Positions 40,725 through 48,961 of a stretch of DNA of 64,000 nt are shown piece by piece. Position numbers and translations under genes: made by a program. The DNA comes from JBBQDZ01 sp038237515. GTDB taxonomy: Bacteria > Actinomycetota > Thermoleophilia > Gaiellales > Gaiellaceae. Where the stretch lies: positions 33,171 through 97,170 of the forward strand of contig JBBRYP010000006.1 in the NCBI GenBank assembly GCA_038237515.1, given 5' to 3'. Under the pieces are notes generated by a model. The model made no database searches. It had not been told where the DNA came from and was given only the letters and a program-made list of their open reading frames with translations. Positions within the stretch are counted from its first letter, which is position 1; the number at the start of each line of letters is the position of its first letter.

Positions 40725-42068
40725 CTATCTCGGCGTCGATGGATCGCGTCCTTCCCGGGCCGACGGCGATCGTGCAGCAGACGGGCCTCTCGGAACGAGC
40801 GAGCTCCGGCCGGCGAAGCTCGCACGGGAACCGAGTTCTTCCTCGATGCGGAGGAGCTGGTTGTACTTTGCGAGTCGCTCCGATTGCGCGAGAGAGCCGA
40901 CCTTGATCTGGCCGGCGGATGCGCCGACAGCGAGATCGGCGATGAAATCGTCCTCGGTCTCGCCCGAGCGCGCCGAGACCACCACCGCGTACCCAGCAGC
41001 TCGCGCCTGCGCGATCACGTCCAGCGTCTCCGTGATCGTGCCGATCTGGTTCATCTTCACGAGGACGGCGTTCGCGACCCCCTCGGCGACGCCACGCGCC
41101 AGGCGGGCGGAGTTGGTGGTGAAGAGATCGTCGCCGAGAAGCTGCACGCGGTGACCCAGCCGCTCGCTCAGGAGCGCCCAGCCTTGCCAGTCGTCCTCGG
41201 CGAGGCCGTCCTCGATCGAGACGATCGGGTACCGATCGACGAGGGTCTCCAGCAGCGCGACGAGTTCAGCGCCTCCCGACCCGCCGCCGGAGCCCGGCAG
41301 GACGTACTTCTGGCCGTCGAAGAGGTGGGTTGCCGCGACGTCGACGGCGAAGGCGACTTCCTGACCAACGGTTCGCCCAGCGCGGGAGACAGCGTCGACG
41401 AGGAGGTCGAGCGCCGCCTCGGCGTTCGGTAGGCGCGGCCCGTAGCCGCCCTCGTCCGCCTTCAGGATCGAGTGCCCACGCTCGCGCAGCACGACGGCCG
41501 CCGCCTCGCGCACGTCGAAGACGATCTCGAGACTTTCCTCGAAGGTTCGGGCGCCGACCGGGACGACGAGGAAGTCCTGGAACGCGAGCTCGCCGTCGGC
41601 GTGGAGCCCGCCGCTGAGGATGTTCACCATCGGGAGGGGAAGCAGGCCGCCCCCGCCGAGGTGCTGCCAGAGCGGGAGCCGAAGCGACGCGGCGGCAGCG
41701 CGCGCGGCGGCGGCCGAGACCGCGAGTAGCGCGTTCGCGCCGAGCCGCGACTTGTCCGGCGTACCGTCGAGCTCGATCAAGAACCGGTCGAGCGCCTGCT
41801 GATCGAACGGGCTCCGACCGCGGATCGCCGGCCCGAGCGTGTCGCGGACATGAGCGACGGCCGCCCGCACACCCCAGCCGCCGAACCGCGGCGAATCCCG
41901 GTCGCGCAGCTCCACCGCTTCGTGTCGACCGGTCGACGCGCCCGAGGGAACGCTGGCTCGGCCAAGCGTGCCGTCGGTCAGCCGCAGGTCCACCTCCACG
42001 GTCGGGCGGCCCCTCGAGTCGAGCACCTCACGTGCCGCGACCGTGGCGATCGCCGGCGTCGAGGCCAT
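40725..42068 (-). CDS. Atypical enolase-family protein
   Basis: A 447-residue enolase homologue. VLDSRGRPTVEV, SVPSGASTG, ANALLAVSAA, KADEGGYGP, SIEDGLAEDDW, LGDDLFTTN, VKMNQIGT and IKVGS are all present. The metal ligands D243, E286 and D313, the base K338, K389, H156 and E206 are kept. However, the residue equivalent to yeast Glu168 is Asp (D165 in AFQDFL) and the one equivalent to His373 is Ala (A366 in SARSGETED). Enolase makes phosphoenolpyruvate from 2-phosphoglycerate; these changes in the substrate pocket suggest another phosphorylated acid. The C-terminus has about 35 extra Arg/Ser/Pro-rich residues. ATG 42068 shares its A with the kinase stop (TGATG). Confidence 0.85.
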   Translation of the reverse strand: MASTPAIATVAAREVLDSRGRPTVEVDLRLTDGTLGRASVPSGASTGRHEAVELRDRDSPRFGGWGVRAAVAHVRDTLGPAIRGRSPFDQQALDRFLIELDGTPDKSRLGANALLAVSAAAARAAAASLRLPLWQHLGGGGLLPLPMVNILSGGLHADGELAFQDFLVVPVGARTFEESLEIVFDVREAAAVVLRERGHSILKADEGGYGPRLPNAEAALDLLVDAVSRAGRTVGQEVAFAVDVAATHLFDGQKYVLPGSGGGSGGAELVALLETLVDRYPIVSIEDGLAEDDWQGWALLSERLGHRVQLLGDDLFTTNSARLARGVAEGVANAVLVKMNQIGTITETLDVIAQARAAGYAVVVSARSGETEDDFIADLAVGASAGQIKVGSLAQSERLAKYNQLLRIEEELGSRASFAGRSSLVPRGPSAARSPSAREGRDPSTPR

Positions 42069-43084
42069 CAGAGCGCGGCCTGCGCGACAGCGAGGAGCGC
42101 CTCGTCCAGGGTCGCCGGGGGAGAGATCAGAAGCGATTCGCCGAGAGCACGCGCGACCCGCCTCCCGTCCTCGCTCAGGTACTCGACAGGCGACTTCCCG
42201 TCCACGCGCGCAGCGATCAGGCAGCCCACGTGCCCGAGGACGTACGCGGTGTCGGGTTGGAGCTCCCGCGGGACCGTGTCGCGGTAGGCGCCGAGGAACG
42301 CCCGCGCGCAGCCCTCGAGCGAGCCGTCCCGCTGCGAGAGGTGCACCCGCTTGAGAAAGAGGTGGGAGAGCATGAAGGCGAGGTCGAAGGCCGGGTCGCC
42401 GAAGTGCGCCACCTCGAAGTCGAGCACCCAGACGCCCTCGCCGACGAGGACGTTCTTCGGCGAGTAGTCACCGTGGACGAGACAGACATGCGTGGCTTCC
42501 ATTCGCGCGACGTACGCGTCGATCGGAGCGGCCAGCTGCGAGCGCCTGCGCGCGACGGTGCGGTAGTAGGGATCGACCCGCAACTGGTCGAACGCCTCCA
42601 GATCGCCGAAGGCCTGCGCCACGTCCTCGCGGCGAAAGGTTGCTGCATGCCAGGCTCCCAGGACCTGCCCCAGCCTCTGCGCCACCGCGGGATCGGAATC
42701 ACCCGCGAGCAGGCGCTCCTTCCAAGGAACCTCGGTCTCCGGCGCCTCCTCGATCGTCAGCGCGCAAAGCTCACCGTCGACGTCGAGCACTCGCGGAACG
42801 CTGCCGGGGGTGATCTCGGCCGCCAGGCGGAGCGCCTCTCCCTCGTTCAGCGCGCGCTCGCGCTTCGCCAGCCATTCATCGTGGACGCGCAGGCGCGGGA
42901 GAGCCTGTTTCACGACCACTCGCTGATCGCCGTGGTGGGCGCTGATCACGACGTTGGACACCCCACCACCGAGCTCGCGCGCGAGGACGCCGTCGCTCCC
43001 GGGCAGGACGCCGCGCGCCGCCAGATAGTCCGCCACCGAAGCCACGGACAGAAGCTTGATCGCGTCAGTGAGTTCCCCGCTCAT
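42068..43084 (-). CDS. Phosphotransferase (APH / methylthioribose-kinase-like)
   Basis: A 338-residue kinase-fold protein. LARELGGGVSNVVISAHHGDQRVVVKQAL (phosphate loop and lysine K59) begins it. HGDYSPKNVLV has the catalytic D206 and N211, and VLDFEVAHFGDPAFDLAFMLSHL has the Mg ligand D222. The layout and the HGDYSPKN / DFE pattern resemble 5-methylthioribose kinase and other sugar-like kinases. With an enolase homologue translated right after it, it may phosphorylate a sugar acid that the enolase then dehydrates. Divergent from the LacI gene and likely under the operator at 43145. Confidence 0.85.
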   Translation of the reverse strand: MSGELTDAIKLLSVASVADYLAARGVLPGSDGVLARELGGGVSNVVISAHHGDQRVVVKQALPRLRVHDEWLAKRERALNEGEALRLAAEITPGSVPRVLDVDGELCALTIEEAPETEVPWKERLLAGDSDPAVAQRLGQVLGAWHAATFRREDVAQAFGDLEAFDQLRVDPYYRTVARRRSQLAAPIDAYVARMEATHVCLVHGDYSPKNVLVGEGVWVLDFEVAHFGDPAFDLAFMLSHLFLKRVHLSQRDGSLEGCARAFLGAYRDTVPRELQPDTAYVLGHVGCLIAARVDGKSPVEYLSEDGRRVARALGESLLISPPATLDEALLAVAQAAL

Positions 43085-43113
43085 GCCGGCGCGTCGCCTG
43101 GGCCCGACTGATC

Positions 43114-43143
43114 TTGCGTTCCGCGCGCGGAGCATCGTATGGT
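43114..43143 (+). promoter_or_regulatory. Promoter of the LacI operon (-35 TTGCGT, -10 TATGGT)
   Basis: TTGCGT at 43114-43119 and TATGGT at 43138-43143 are 18 bases apart, followed one base later by the operator palindrome. The expected RNA start lies within the operator, which fits repression by a LacI protein, including of its own gene. The minus-strand promoter for kinase and enolase must overlap the same region but I see no strong boxes for it. Confidence 0.65.
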
Positions 43144-43144
43144 A

Positions 43145-43156
43145 GGGAACGTTCCC
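43145..43156. promoter_or_regulatory. LacI-type operator palindrome GGGAACGTTCCC
   Basis: A perfect 12-base palindrome with a central CG, as is usual for LacI-family sites. It sits between divergent kinase and LacI genes, 26 bases before the LacI ATG. An 11-of-12 match (GGGATCGTTCCC on this strand) occurs at 60693 in front of the ABC importer operon, in the same place relative to the promoter. Confidence 0.8.
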
Positions 43157-43182
43157 ATGACCGACGACCGGTCACGCGAATC

Positions 43183-44256
43183 ATGGCTGAAGCCCCACCG
43201 GACACCGCTGCCGCCCCTTTGCCGGCCCGGGAGCCGACGATTCTGGACGTCGCTCGCGAAGCGGGCATCTCCAAGACGACGGCGTCGCGTGTCATGAACG
43301 GCTCACCGAACGTCGCCCCGGCGACGAGAGCACGCGTGCTCGACGCGGTCTCTCGCCTCGACTACCGCGTGAACGCGGCGGCGCGGAGCCTGCGTACGAC
43401 GAGAAGCTTTCTCGTCGGGTTGCTCGTGCCCGCGATCAGCAACGACGTCTTCGGCCGCCTCGCGGAGGTCCTCGAGCAGGATCTCCGCAGCGAAGGCGTC
43501 GGCCTCGTCATCGTCAGCTCCGGCTGGGCCGCGGCGGGCGAGCGGGTTGCCCTCGAGTCCCTGCGCGCGCGCCGTGTCGATGCGCTCGTCGTCTCGCTCG
43601 TCAACGACCGGGACCCTCTCCTCGGAGACCTGCTCTCGTCGGTTACGCAGCCGATCGTCCTGCTCGACCGCGAGATCCCCGGGATCGCAGCCGATGCGGT
43701 CCTCACGGATCAGCGCACGGGCATGAAGGAGGCGCTCGAGCACCTCTCCTCGCTTGGCCACCGGTCCGTCGGCATCGCGACCCTCAGCTCCGAGGTGCGT
43801 CCGGGCCGCGAATCGGTTGCCGCATTCGAAGCCTTGGTCGCCCCGCTCGGGATGGAGGCGGTTGGAGAGGTCGTCGTACCCTACGACCGGATCGATCGGC
43901 GCTCCGGCTGGGAGCTCGCCGACCGGTTGATCTCGGGCGGCGCCACCGGAATTCTCTGCTGTGTTCCGAACTCCGTGACGGCGGGTGTCCTCGAGCATCT
44001 CGATCGGCACGGCCTGTCCGTGCCTCTCGACGTGTCGATCGTCGCGTTCGACGAGAGCGAGCTCGCGTCGGTCAAGCAGCCCAGGCTGACGGTCATCACG
44101 CGCTCGATCGACGACGTCTCGAAGTTCGCCGGCAGGATGGTCGTCTCGAGGCTCGCGGAGCCCGACCTTCCGGTTCGAACCGAGGTCGTCCGCATGCGCC
44201 TGAAGATCCGCGACTCGACTGCTCCCCCCCGTCTCGTGGCCGGGGCGCCCGCGTGA
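43183..44256 (+). CDS. LacI-family transcription regulator
   Basis: A 357-residue repressor. Its N-terminal helix-turn-helix at residues 19-71 reads TILDVAREAGISKTTASRVM and carries the usual hinge (NAAARSLRTTRSFLVGLLVPAI). The effector domain resembles periplasmic sugar-binding proteins (LLDREIPGIAADAVLTDQ, LGHRSVGIATL, VSIVAFDESELASV). ATG 43183 is preferred; the frame runs upstream through the promoter without family similarity. It is first gene of the plus operon and its stop overlaps the dehydratase start. It likely binds GGGAACGTTCCC and controls the whole catabolic regulon, responding to the imported sugar or a product. Confidence 0.92.
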   Translation: MAEAPPDTAAAPLPAREPTILDVAREAGISKTTASRVMNGSPNVAPATRARVLDAVSRLDYRVNAAARSLRTTRSFLVGLLVPAISNDVFGRLAEVLEQDLRSEGVGLVIVSSGWAAAGERVALESLRARRVDALVVSLVNDRDPLLGDLLSSVTQPIVLLDREIPGIAADAVLTDQRTGMKEALEHLSSLGHRSVGIATLSSEVRPGRESVAAFEALVAPLGMEAVGEVVVPYDRIDRRSGWELADRLISGGATGILCCVPNSVTAGVLEHLDRHGLSVPLDVSIVAFDESELASVKQPRLTVITRSIDDVSKFAGRMVVSRLAEPDLPVRTEVVRMRLKIRDSTAPPRLVAGAPA

Positions 44257-45407
44257 GCGCTCCTGTCGCCCCTCCACTCGCGCCCGAGCCGACTTCCGAC
44301 CGGATCGACGAGGTCGCCTGCTTCGGCTGCTCGATTCCCCTCCCCCGGCCGCTCTTCGTGGGGTCGGCGACTGTCACGCGAAGAACGTACGACCTCGTCA
44401 GGATCAGGACGCGAGACGGCCTCGAGGGCGTCGGCTATGCGTTCGGCCGAGGCCTCCCGGTCGCGCGCATCATCGAGGATGCCCTCGCCCCCCTCCTGCT
44501 CGGCGCGGATCCGACGCTACCCGAGCTCGTCCGGGCCCGACTCGCGGGCGCCTTTTGGCCCTACGCCGAGCGGGGGATCTTCGCCGTCGCGGCGAGCGCC
44601 GTCGATCTCGCTCTCTGGGACATCCTCGGGAAGCGCTTCGGCGTACCCCTCGCCGATCTTCTTGGTCGATGCCGAACCGAGGTGCCCGTCTGCGCGGTGG
44701 GCGGGTATCGACGGCAGGGCGCACTCGACCTGGTCGAGCTACAGGACGAGCTCCGGGGATTCGTGGAGCTCGGGTGCCGCGCCGTGAAGGTGCCGATCGG
44801 AGCGGACGCGCCAGCGGACGACGTTCGCCGCCTCAGCGCCGTCCGAGAGGTCATGGGAGACGGGTGCGCCCTCGTCGTCGACGCGTTTCGCTCCTTTACA
44901 AGCCTCGAGGACGCGCTGCGCCGGCTCCGGATGCTCGAGCCCTTCGATCTCTCCTACGTCGAGGATCCGTTTTCCGAAACCGTGGCTCCGCTCGTCGCCG
45001 AGCTCCGACGGCGAACCGGCCTGCTGGTGGGGCTCGGCGAGAACCTGTCCGGCCACCGGGCCTTCCGCGAGCTCATCGGCGCGGGCGCCGTCGACGTCGT
45101 CCGCTGTGACGCCACCGTCGTCGGCGGCGTTCGCGAGTTCACCGCCACCGCCGCCCTCGCCTCCGGCCACGGCCTCGAGCTCTCCGCGCACGTCCACACC
45201 AACGTCCACGTCCACTTCGGCGCCGCCCTTCCGAACTTCCACCGGGCCGGCCTCGAGTACATGGCGCCGGCGTCCGGGCTCGACCGGCTCGACGAGCTAC
45301 TGGACTCCCACCTCGAGCTTCGTGACGGTTGTGCAGTCACTCCTGCTCGCCCCGGGCTCGGGATCGACTGGAACTGGCAAGCCATCACGAGGTATTCGCG
45401 TGAGTGA
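44253..45407 (+). CDS. Enolase-superfamily dehydratase (mandelate racemase/muconate lactonizing type)
   Basis: A 384-residue barrel enzyme. Metal ligands are likely D210 (VVDAFRSF), E237 (SYVEDPF) and E263 (GENLSG). A base lysine at K179 (AVKVPIG) and histidines in the SAHVHTNVHVHF stretch complete the active site. Family members abstract the proton alpha to a carboxylate, and many dehydrate aldonic acids to 2-keto-3-deoxy acids. GTG 44253 overlaps the LacI stop (GTGA). A second, different member is at 48942-50132, so two acid-sugar dehydratase steps, or two stereoisomers, are expected. Confidence 0.87.
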   Translation: MSAPVAPPLAPEPTSDRIDEVACFGCSIPLPRPLFVGSATVTRRTYDLVRIRTRDGLEGVGYAFGRGLPVARIIEDALAPLLLGADPTLPELVRARLAGAFWPYAERGIFAVAASAVDLALWDILGKRFGVPLADLLGRCRTEVPVCAVGGYRRQGALDLVELQDELRGFVELGCRAVKVPIGADAPADDVRRLSAVREVMGDGCALVVDAFRSFTSLEDALRRLRMLEPFDLSYVEDPFSETVAPLVAELRRRTGLLVGLGENLSGHRAFRELIGAGAVDVVRCDATVVGGVREFTATAALASGHGLELSAHVHTNVHVHFGAALPNFHRAGLEYMAPASGLDRLDELLDSHLELRDGCAVTPARPGLGIDWNWQAITRYSRE

Positions 45408-46203
45408 CTGGCGAGGCGCTCCCCCCGGCGATCGGGCCCTGAAAGATGGCGGGGCCGCAGACGGGCCGTTCTCGTTCCCGTGGGACGCTCCGCTCGTTCC
45501 GCCGTTTCCTCTGCGGTTCCGAAACACGACGATCCTCACCGTCTGCTGGCGCACAGATCCCGCGGCGATCGCCCGTCTCTTGCCACCGCCGCTCGAACCG
45601 CTCGGCGACGTCGTGCTGGCGCACGTCTACCTGATGCCGGACACCGACTTCGTCGGCACCGCCCACGAGTGCAACGTCATGGTGGGGGTGCGCCTGAGCA
45701 CCGGCGCCGACGCGGTGGAGGGGGGCTACTCGACCGGCCTCTACCTCGATTCCGACGTCGGCGTAGCCCACGGCCGCGAGGTTCACGGCCAGCCGAAGAA
45801 GCTCGCCTCGCTCACCCTCGAGACGCGGGGCGATCTGGTCGTCGGCGAGGTCGTGCGGAACGGGATCCCGATTCTGACGGCGACGCTTCCGTACAAGCAG
45901 CGCGCTGCCGACCCGGCAGAGATGCGACGGTACTTCGACTTCGCGCAGAACATCAACTACAAGGTCATCCCACACATCGACGGCACGCCGGCGATTCGGC
46001 AACTGACCGCCCGGCGCTTGGCGGAGGTGCAGGTGCACGAGTGCTGGACGGGGCCGTGCACCGTCGAGCTCCGGCCGAACGCGCAAGCGCCTGTCTGGCG
46101 CCTGCCGGTGGTCGAGGCGCTGGAGGGCTTCTACTGGCGCGCAGACTTCACCCTCGTTCCGGGGTCCGTCCTCCACGACTACCTCGCGGAGCCGCGACAG
46201 TGA
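45400..46203 (+). CDS. Acetoacetate-decarboxylase-family protein
   Basis: A 267-residue protein with the ADC fold. An N-terminal FPLRFRNTTILTVCWRTDPAAI is followed by TGLYLDSDVGVAHGREVHGQPKKLASL, whose lysine pair K133/K134 matches the Schiff-base lysine and its neighbour in acetoacetate decarboxylase. ADC-family members decarboxylate 3-oxo acids or catalyse aldol/dehydration-type steps through the same lysine. In this operon the substrate may be a keto-deoxy sugar acid; this is inference. GTG 45400 overlaps the dehydratase gene by 8 bases, and its stop overlaps the next start (GTGA). Confidence 0.85.
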   Translation: MSDWRGAPPGDRALKDGGAADGPFSFPWDAPLVPPFPLRFRNTTILTVCWRTDPAAIARLLPPPLEPLGDVVLAHVYLMPDTDFVGTAHECNVMVGVRLSTGADAVEGGYSTGLYLDSDVGVAHGREVHGQPKKLASLTLETRGDLVVGEVVRNGIPILTATLPYKQRAADPAEMRRYFDFAQNINYKVIPHIDGTPAIRQLTARRLAEVQVHECWTGPCTVELRPNAQAPVWRLPVVEALEGFYWRADFTLVPGSVLHDYLAEPRQ

Positions 46204-47174
46204 GCAGGCGACTTGTCGTCCTCGACGCCTCATACGGCGATATCGCGGTCGAGACGGCGGCCGCGAAGGCCTTCGACATCACGATCGAGGATGCGGGTGG
46301 AGTCTCCGGGGAAGAGATCGTGAAGGCTGCAGCCGACGCCGACGGGGTGCTCGTCCAGTACGGGCAGATCGACGCGGGCGTGATCGAGCGCTGTGGCGGC
46401 TGGCGCGTGATCGGGCGGTACGGCGTGGGCGTCGACAACGTTGACGTGGAGGCCGCGAGCCGGCGAGGGATCGCCGTCGTGAACGTCCCCGACTATTGCG
46501 TCGAAGAGGTGGCGACGCACACTGCCGCGCTCGTGCTCGCGGGCGTCCGCAGACTCTCACGCTCGCGTGCGCTGATCGATGCGGGACGCTGGGACGACTG
46601 GCAGGCGCTCCGCCCGGTGGAGCCCCTGTCCGCCCGGACGCTCGGCCTCGTCGGAGCGGGACGGATCGGCTCCGAGGTCGCCCGCTTGCTGGGCCCCTTC
46701 TTCGGGCGAGTCCTCGCGTACGACCCCGTGCAGGAGCCGCCGGCCGGCACGATTGCCGGGACGCTCGAGGAGGTCTTCACCGAAGCGGACGTCGTCTCGC
46801 TGCACTGCCCCCTCGCCCCCGAGACGCGCAATCTCGTCGACGCAGTTCGACTCGCCACGATGCGAGACGGCGCGATGCTCGTCAACGTTTCGCGCGGTGG
46901 CCTCGTCGACACTGCTGCACTCGCAGCAGCCCTGAAAGGGGGCCGTCCGGCGGCGGCCGCGCTCGACGTGCTCCCGGAGGAGCCGCCCGCTGCGGACGAT
47001 CCGATTCTCGGAGCGCCGAACCTCGTGCTGACGAACCACTCCGCGTGGTACTCGGAGGTAGCTCTCGTACGGCTGCGGCGGCTTCTGGCCGAGCGATGCT
47101 GCGACTATCTGAACGGCAGGCCCGTACCGACAATCGTCAACGCGCGCCAGCTTGGCGCGGGCACCCCCCGATGA
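46200..47174 (+). CDS. D-isomer-specific 2-hydroxyacid dehydrogenase
   Basis: A 324-residue NAD(P)-dependent oxidoreductase. The catalytic-domain strand GRYGVGVDNVDVEAA leads to the dinucleotide loop GLVGAGRIG (149-157). The active-site arginine is R232 (NVSRGGLVD), the glutamate E261 and histidine H280 (NHSAWYS). It resembles the CtBP-like branch with NHSAWYS. It interconverts a 2-oxo acid and a (D)-2-hydroxy acid. GTG 46200 overlaps the ADC stop, and the next ATG overlaps its own stop. Confidence 0.88.
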   Translation: MSRRLVVLDASYGDIAVETAAAKAFDITIEDAGGVSGEEIVKAAADADGVLVQYGQIDAGVIERCGGWRVIGRYGVGVDNVDVEAASRRGIAVVNVPDYCVEEVATHTAALVLAGVRRLSRSRALIDAGRWDDWQALRPVEPLSARTLGLVGAGRIGSEVARLLGPFFGRVLAYDPVQEPPAGTIAGTLEEVFTEADVVSLHCPLAPETRNLVDAVRLATMRDGAMLVNVSRGGLVDTAALAAALKGGRPAAAALDVLPEEPPAADDPILGAPNLVLTNHSAWYSEVALVRLRRLLAERCCDYLNGRPVPTIVNARQLGAGTPR

Positions 47175-47968
47175 GCGGCATCTTCGGCCTCATCGGCCGG
47201 ACGGCCGTCGTGACCGGCGCCGGCGGCGGACTCGGCACGGCAATCTGCTCCGGCCTGGCCTCGGCCGGCGCCGACGTCGCGTTGATCGATCTGAACCCGG
47301 TGACGCTGGCAGCGTCCGCCGGCGGCGTCGAGGCGCAGGGTCGGCGGGCGCTCGCGCTGAAGAGCGACGCATCGGACGAGGCCGGCGTCGATGCCGCCTT
47401 CGCAGCGATCGACGACGCCTTCGGGAGGATCGACATCCTCGTCAACCTCGCGTACTCGCCGATCTTCGGGAAGCCGCACGAGCTTCCACTCGCTGACTGG
47501 GAGAGGGCGTTCCGCACCAACGTGACGAGCTACTTCCTGTGCTGCAGGCAGGCTGCAAGGCGGATGATCGAGCAGGGCCGCGGCGGCGCGATCATGAACA
47601 TGTGCTCCATCTGCGGCACCTCCGCGGTCGGCCGTGGCTCCTTCCCGTACAGCGCGGACAAGGGCGCGATCGTGATGATGACGCGCGAAATGGCGGTCGA
47701 GTGGGCGCCTCACGGGATCCGGGTCAACGCCATCCAGCCCTGCCAGTTCATGACACCGGGGTTGAAGATCAGGCTCGAGGACCCCGCGCTCGGCCGGATC
47801 AAGGACAAGTTTCTCTCTGGGATCCCGCTCGGCCGTCTCGGGGAACCCGAGGAGATGGTCGGCCCGGTCATCTTCCTCGTCTCCGACGCGGCTGCGATGG
47901 TGACGGGAGCCCTGCTGCCGGTCGACGGCGGGAACCTCGCTCTCAACGCCGGCGGAACCGTAGGCTAG
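47171..47968 (+). CDS. Short-chain dehydrogenase (classical SDR)
   Basis: A 265-residue SDR: TGAGGGLGTA (15-24), NLAYSP in place of NNAG, catalytic S146 in MCSICGTS, and Y160/K164 in FPYSADKGAI. PVDGGN near the C-terminus is the usual finish. A second SDR in the divergent operon (55160-55948) is similar in layout but lacks the lysine. It likely oxidises a sugar or sugar acid hydroxyl. ATG 47171 overlaps the preceding stop (ATGA). Confidence 0.9.
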   Translation: MSGIFGLIGRTAVVTGAGGGLGTAICSGLASAGADVALIDLNPVTLAASAGGVEAQGRRALALKSDASDEAGVDAAFAAIDDAFGRIDILVNLAYSPIFGKPHELPLADWERAFRTNVTSYFLCCRQAARRMIEQGRGGAIMNMCSICGTSAVGRGSFPYSADKGAIVMMTREMAVEWAPHGIRVNAIQPCQFMTPGLKIRLEDPALGRIKDKFLSGIPLGRLGEPEEMVGPVIFLVSDAAAMVTGALLPVDGGNLALNAGGTVG

Positions 47969-47974
47969 GCCGCC

Positions 47975-48961
47975 GTGCGGGTCCTGATCCTCGGAGGCAC
48001 GCGTTTCGTCGGCCGGCACCTCGCGCAGCTGCTCGTGGAGGCCGGGGTCGAGGTGACGGTGCTGCACCGCGGGATCACGGGCGAAGCCGTACCGGGGACG
48101 AAGTCGGTTCTGGGGGATCGTTCACAGCCGGATGGACTGGCAGCGCTCGGAGGGGCCCGCTTCGACGCCGTCGTCGACCTTTCTGCGTATTTCGCCGAAT
48201 GGACGCGCGGGGCCGCGGAGACGTTGACGGGCCGGGTGGCCCACTACGTCTTCATCTCGAGCGGCGCCGTGTACCGCCCCGGGCCGGAGCTCCCCTGGCC
48301 GGAGTCGACGCCGTTCGGGCCGATTCCGATCTGGGGTCGCTACGGAGAGGAGAAGGTCGCGTCCGAGAGGCTCCTCTGGGACGCCTACGCGGAGGGCCGG
48401 TACGCCGTCACCTCCTTCCGGTTCCCCTTCATCCTCGGGCCCGGCAATTTCGCGGATCGGGAATCGTTCGTCTTCTCACGGCTCGAAGCGGGCCGGCCGA
48501 TCCTGCTGCCGGACGGAGGCGCAGCGCTCAATCAGTTCGTGTATGCGCTCGACGTCGCGCGCGCCCTCGTGGCAGCCCTCGAACGCCGCGACACCGCCGC
48601 CGGAGAGGCATACAACTGCGCCTACCCGCGCGCGATCACCAACCGCGGCTGGGTGGAGCTCTGTTCCGAGATCCTGGGGATCGAGGCGAGGATCGTGGCG
48701 ATCGACGAGCTCGCGCTCGGAGTCGCAGCCGAGACGGTCGACCTGACGAACATCGTGTTCCCGTACCCCTCTCTGCACTATGTGCTCGACACGGCGAAGC
48801 TCTCCCGGGAGCTCCACGTCGAGATGACGACCGGAAACGCGCGCATGCTCGAGGAGTACGCCGCCTGGTGGGCGACTCTTCCGGAGAAGCCGGCCGCCCG
48901 CCGCTACGACCGTGAAGACGCGGCGCTGGCCGCCCTCGGCCTTACCCCTCCGTCGTCCTGA
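47975..48961 (+). CDS. NAD-dependent epimerase/dehydratase family protein
   Basis: A 328-residue extended SDR that starts MRVLILGGTRFVGRHLA. It keeps the pair Y123/K127 (GRYGEEKVASE) and FISSGAVYRPG. The GGTRFVG start groups it with epimerases of the isoflavone-reductase/mRNA-binding-like type rather than nucleotide-sugar epimerases. In this operon it could epimerise or oxidise a free sugar acid. GTG 47975 lies 6 bases after the SDR stop. Its 3' end overlaps the convergent dehydratase gene by 20 bases. Confidence 0.83.
   Translation: MRVLILGGTRFVGRHLAQLLVEAGVEVTVLHRGITGEAVPGTKSVLGDRSQPDGLAALGGARFDAVVDLSAYFAEWTRGAAETLTGRVAHYVFISSGAVYRPGPELPWPESTPFGPIPIWGRYGEEKVASERLLWDAYAEGRYAVTSFRFPFILGPGNFADRESFVFSRLEAGRPILLPDGGAALNQFVYALDVARALVAALERRDTAAGEAYNCAYPRAITNRGWVELCSEILGIEARIVAIDELALGVAAETVDLTNIVFPYPSLHYVLDTAKLSRELHVEMTTGNARMLEEYAAWWATLPEKPAARRYDREDAALAALGLTPPSS

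Noticed and set aside
43114..43182. N-terminal extension of the LacI protein through the promoter and operator
   Set aside because: No family similarity and it would place the operator inside the gene; the ATG at 43183 gives the normal HTH start.
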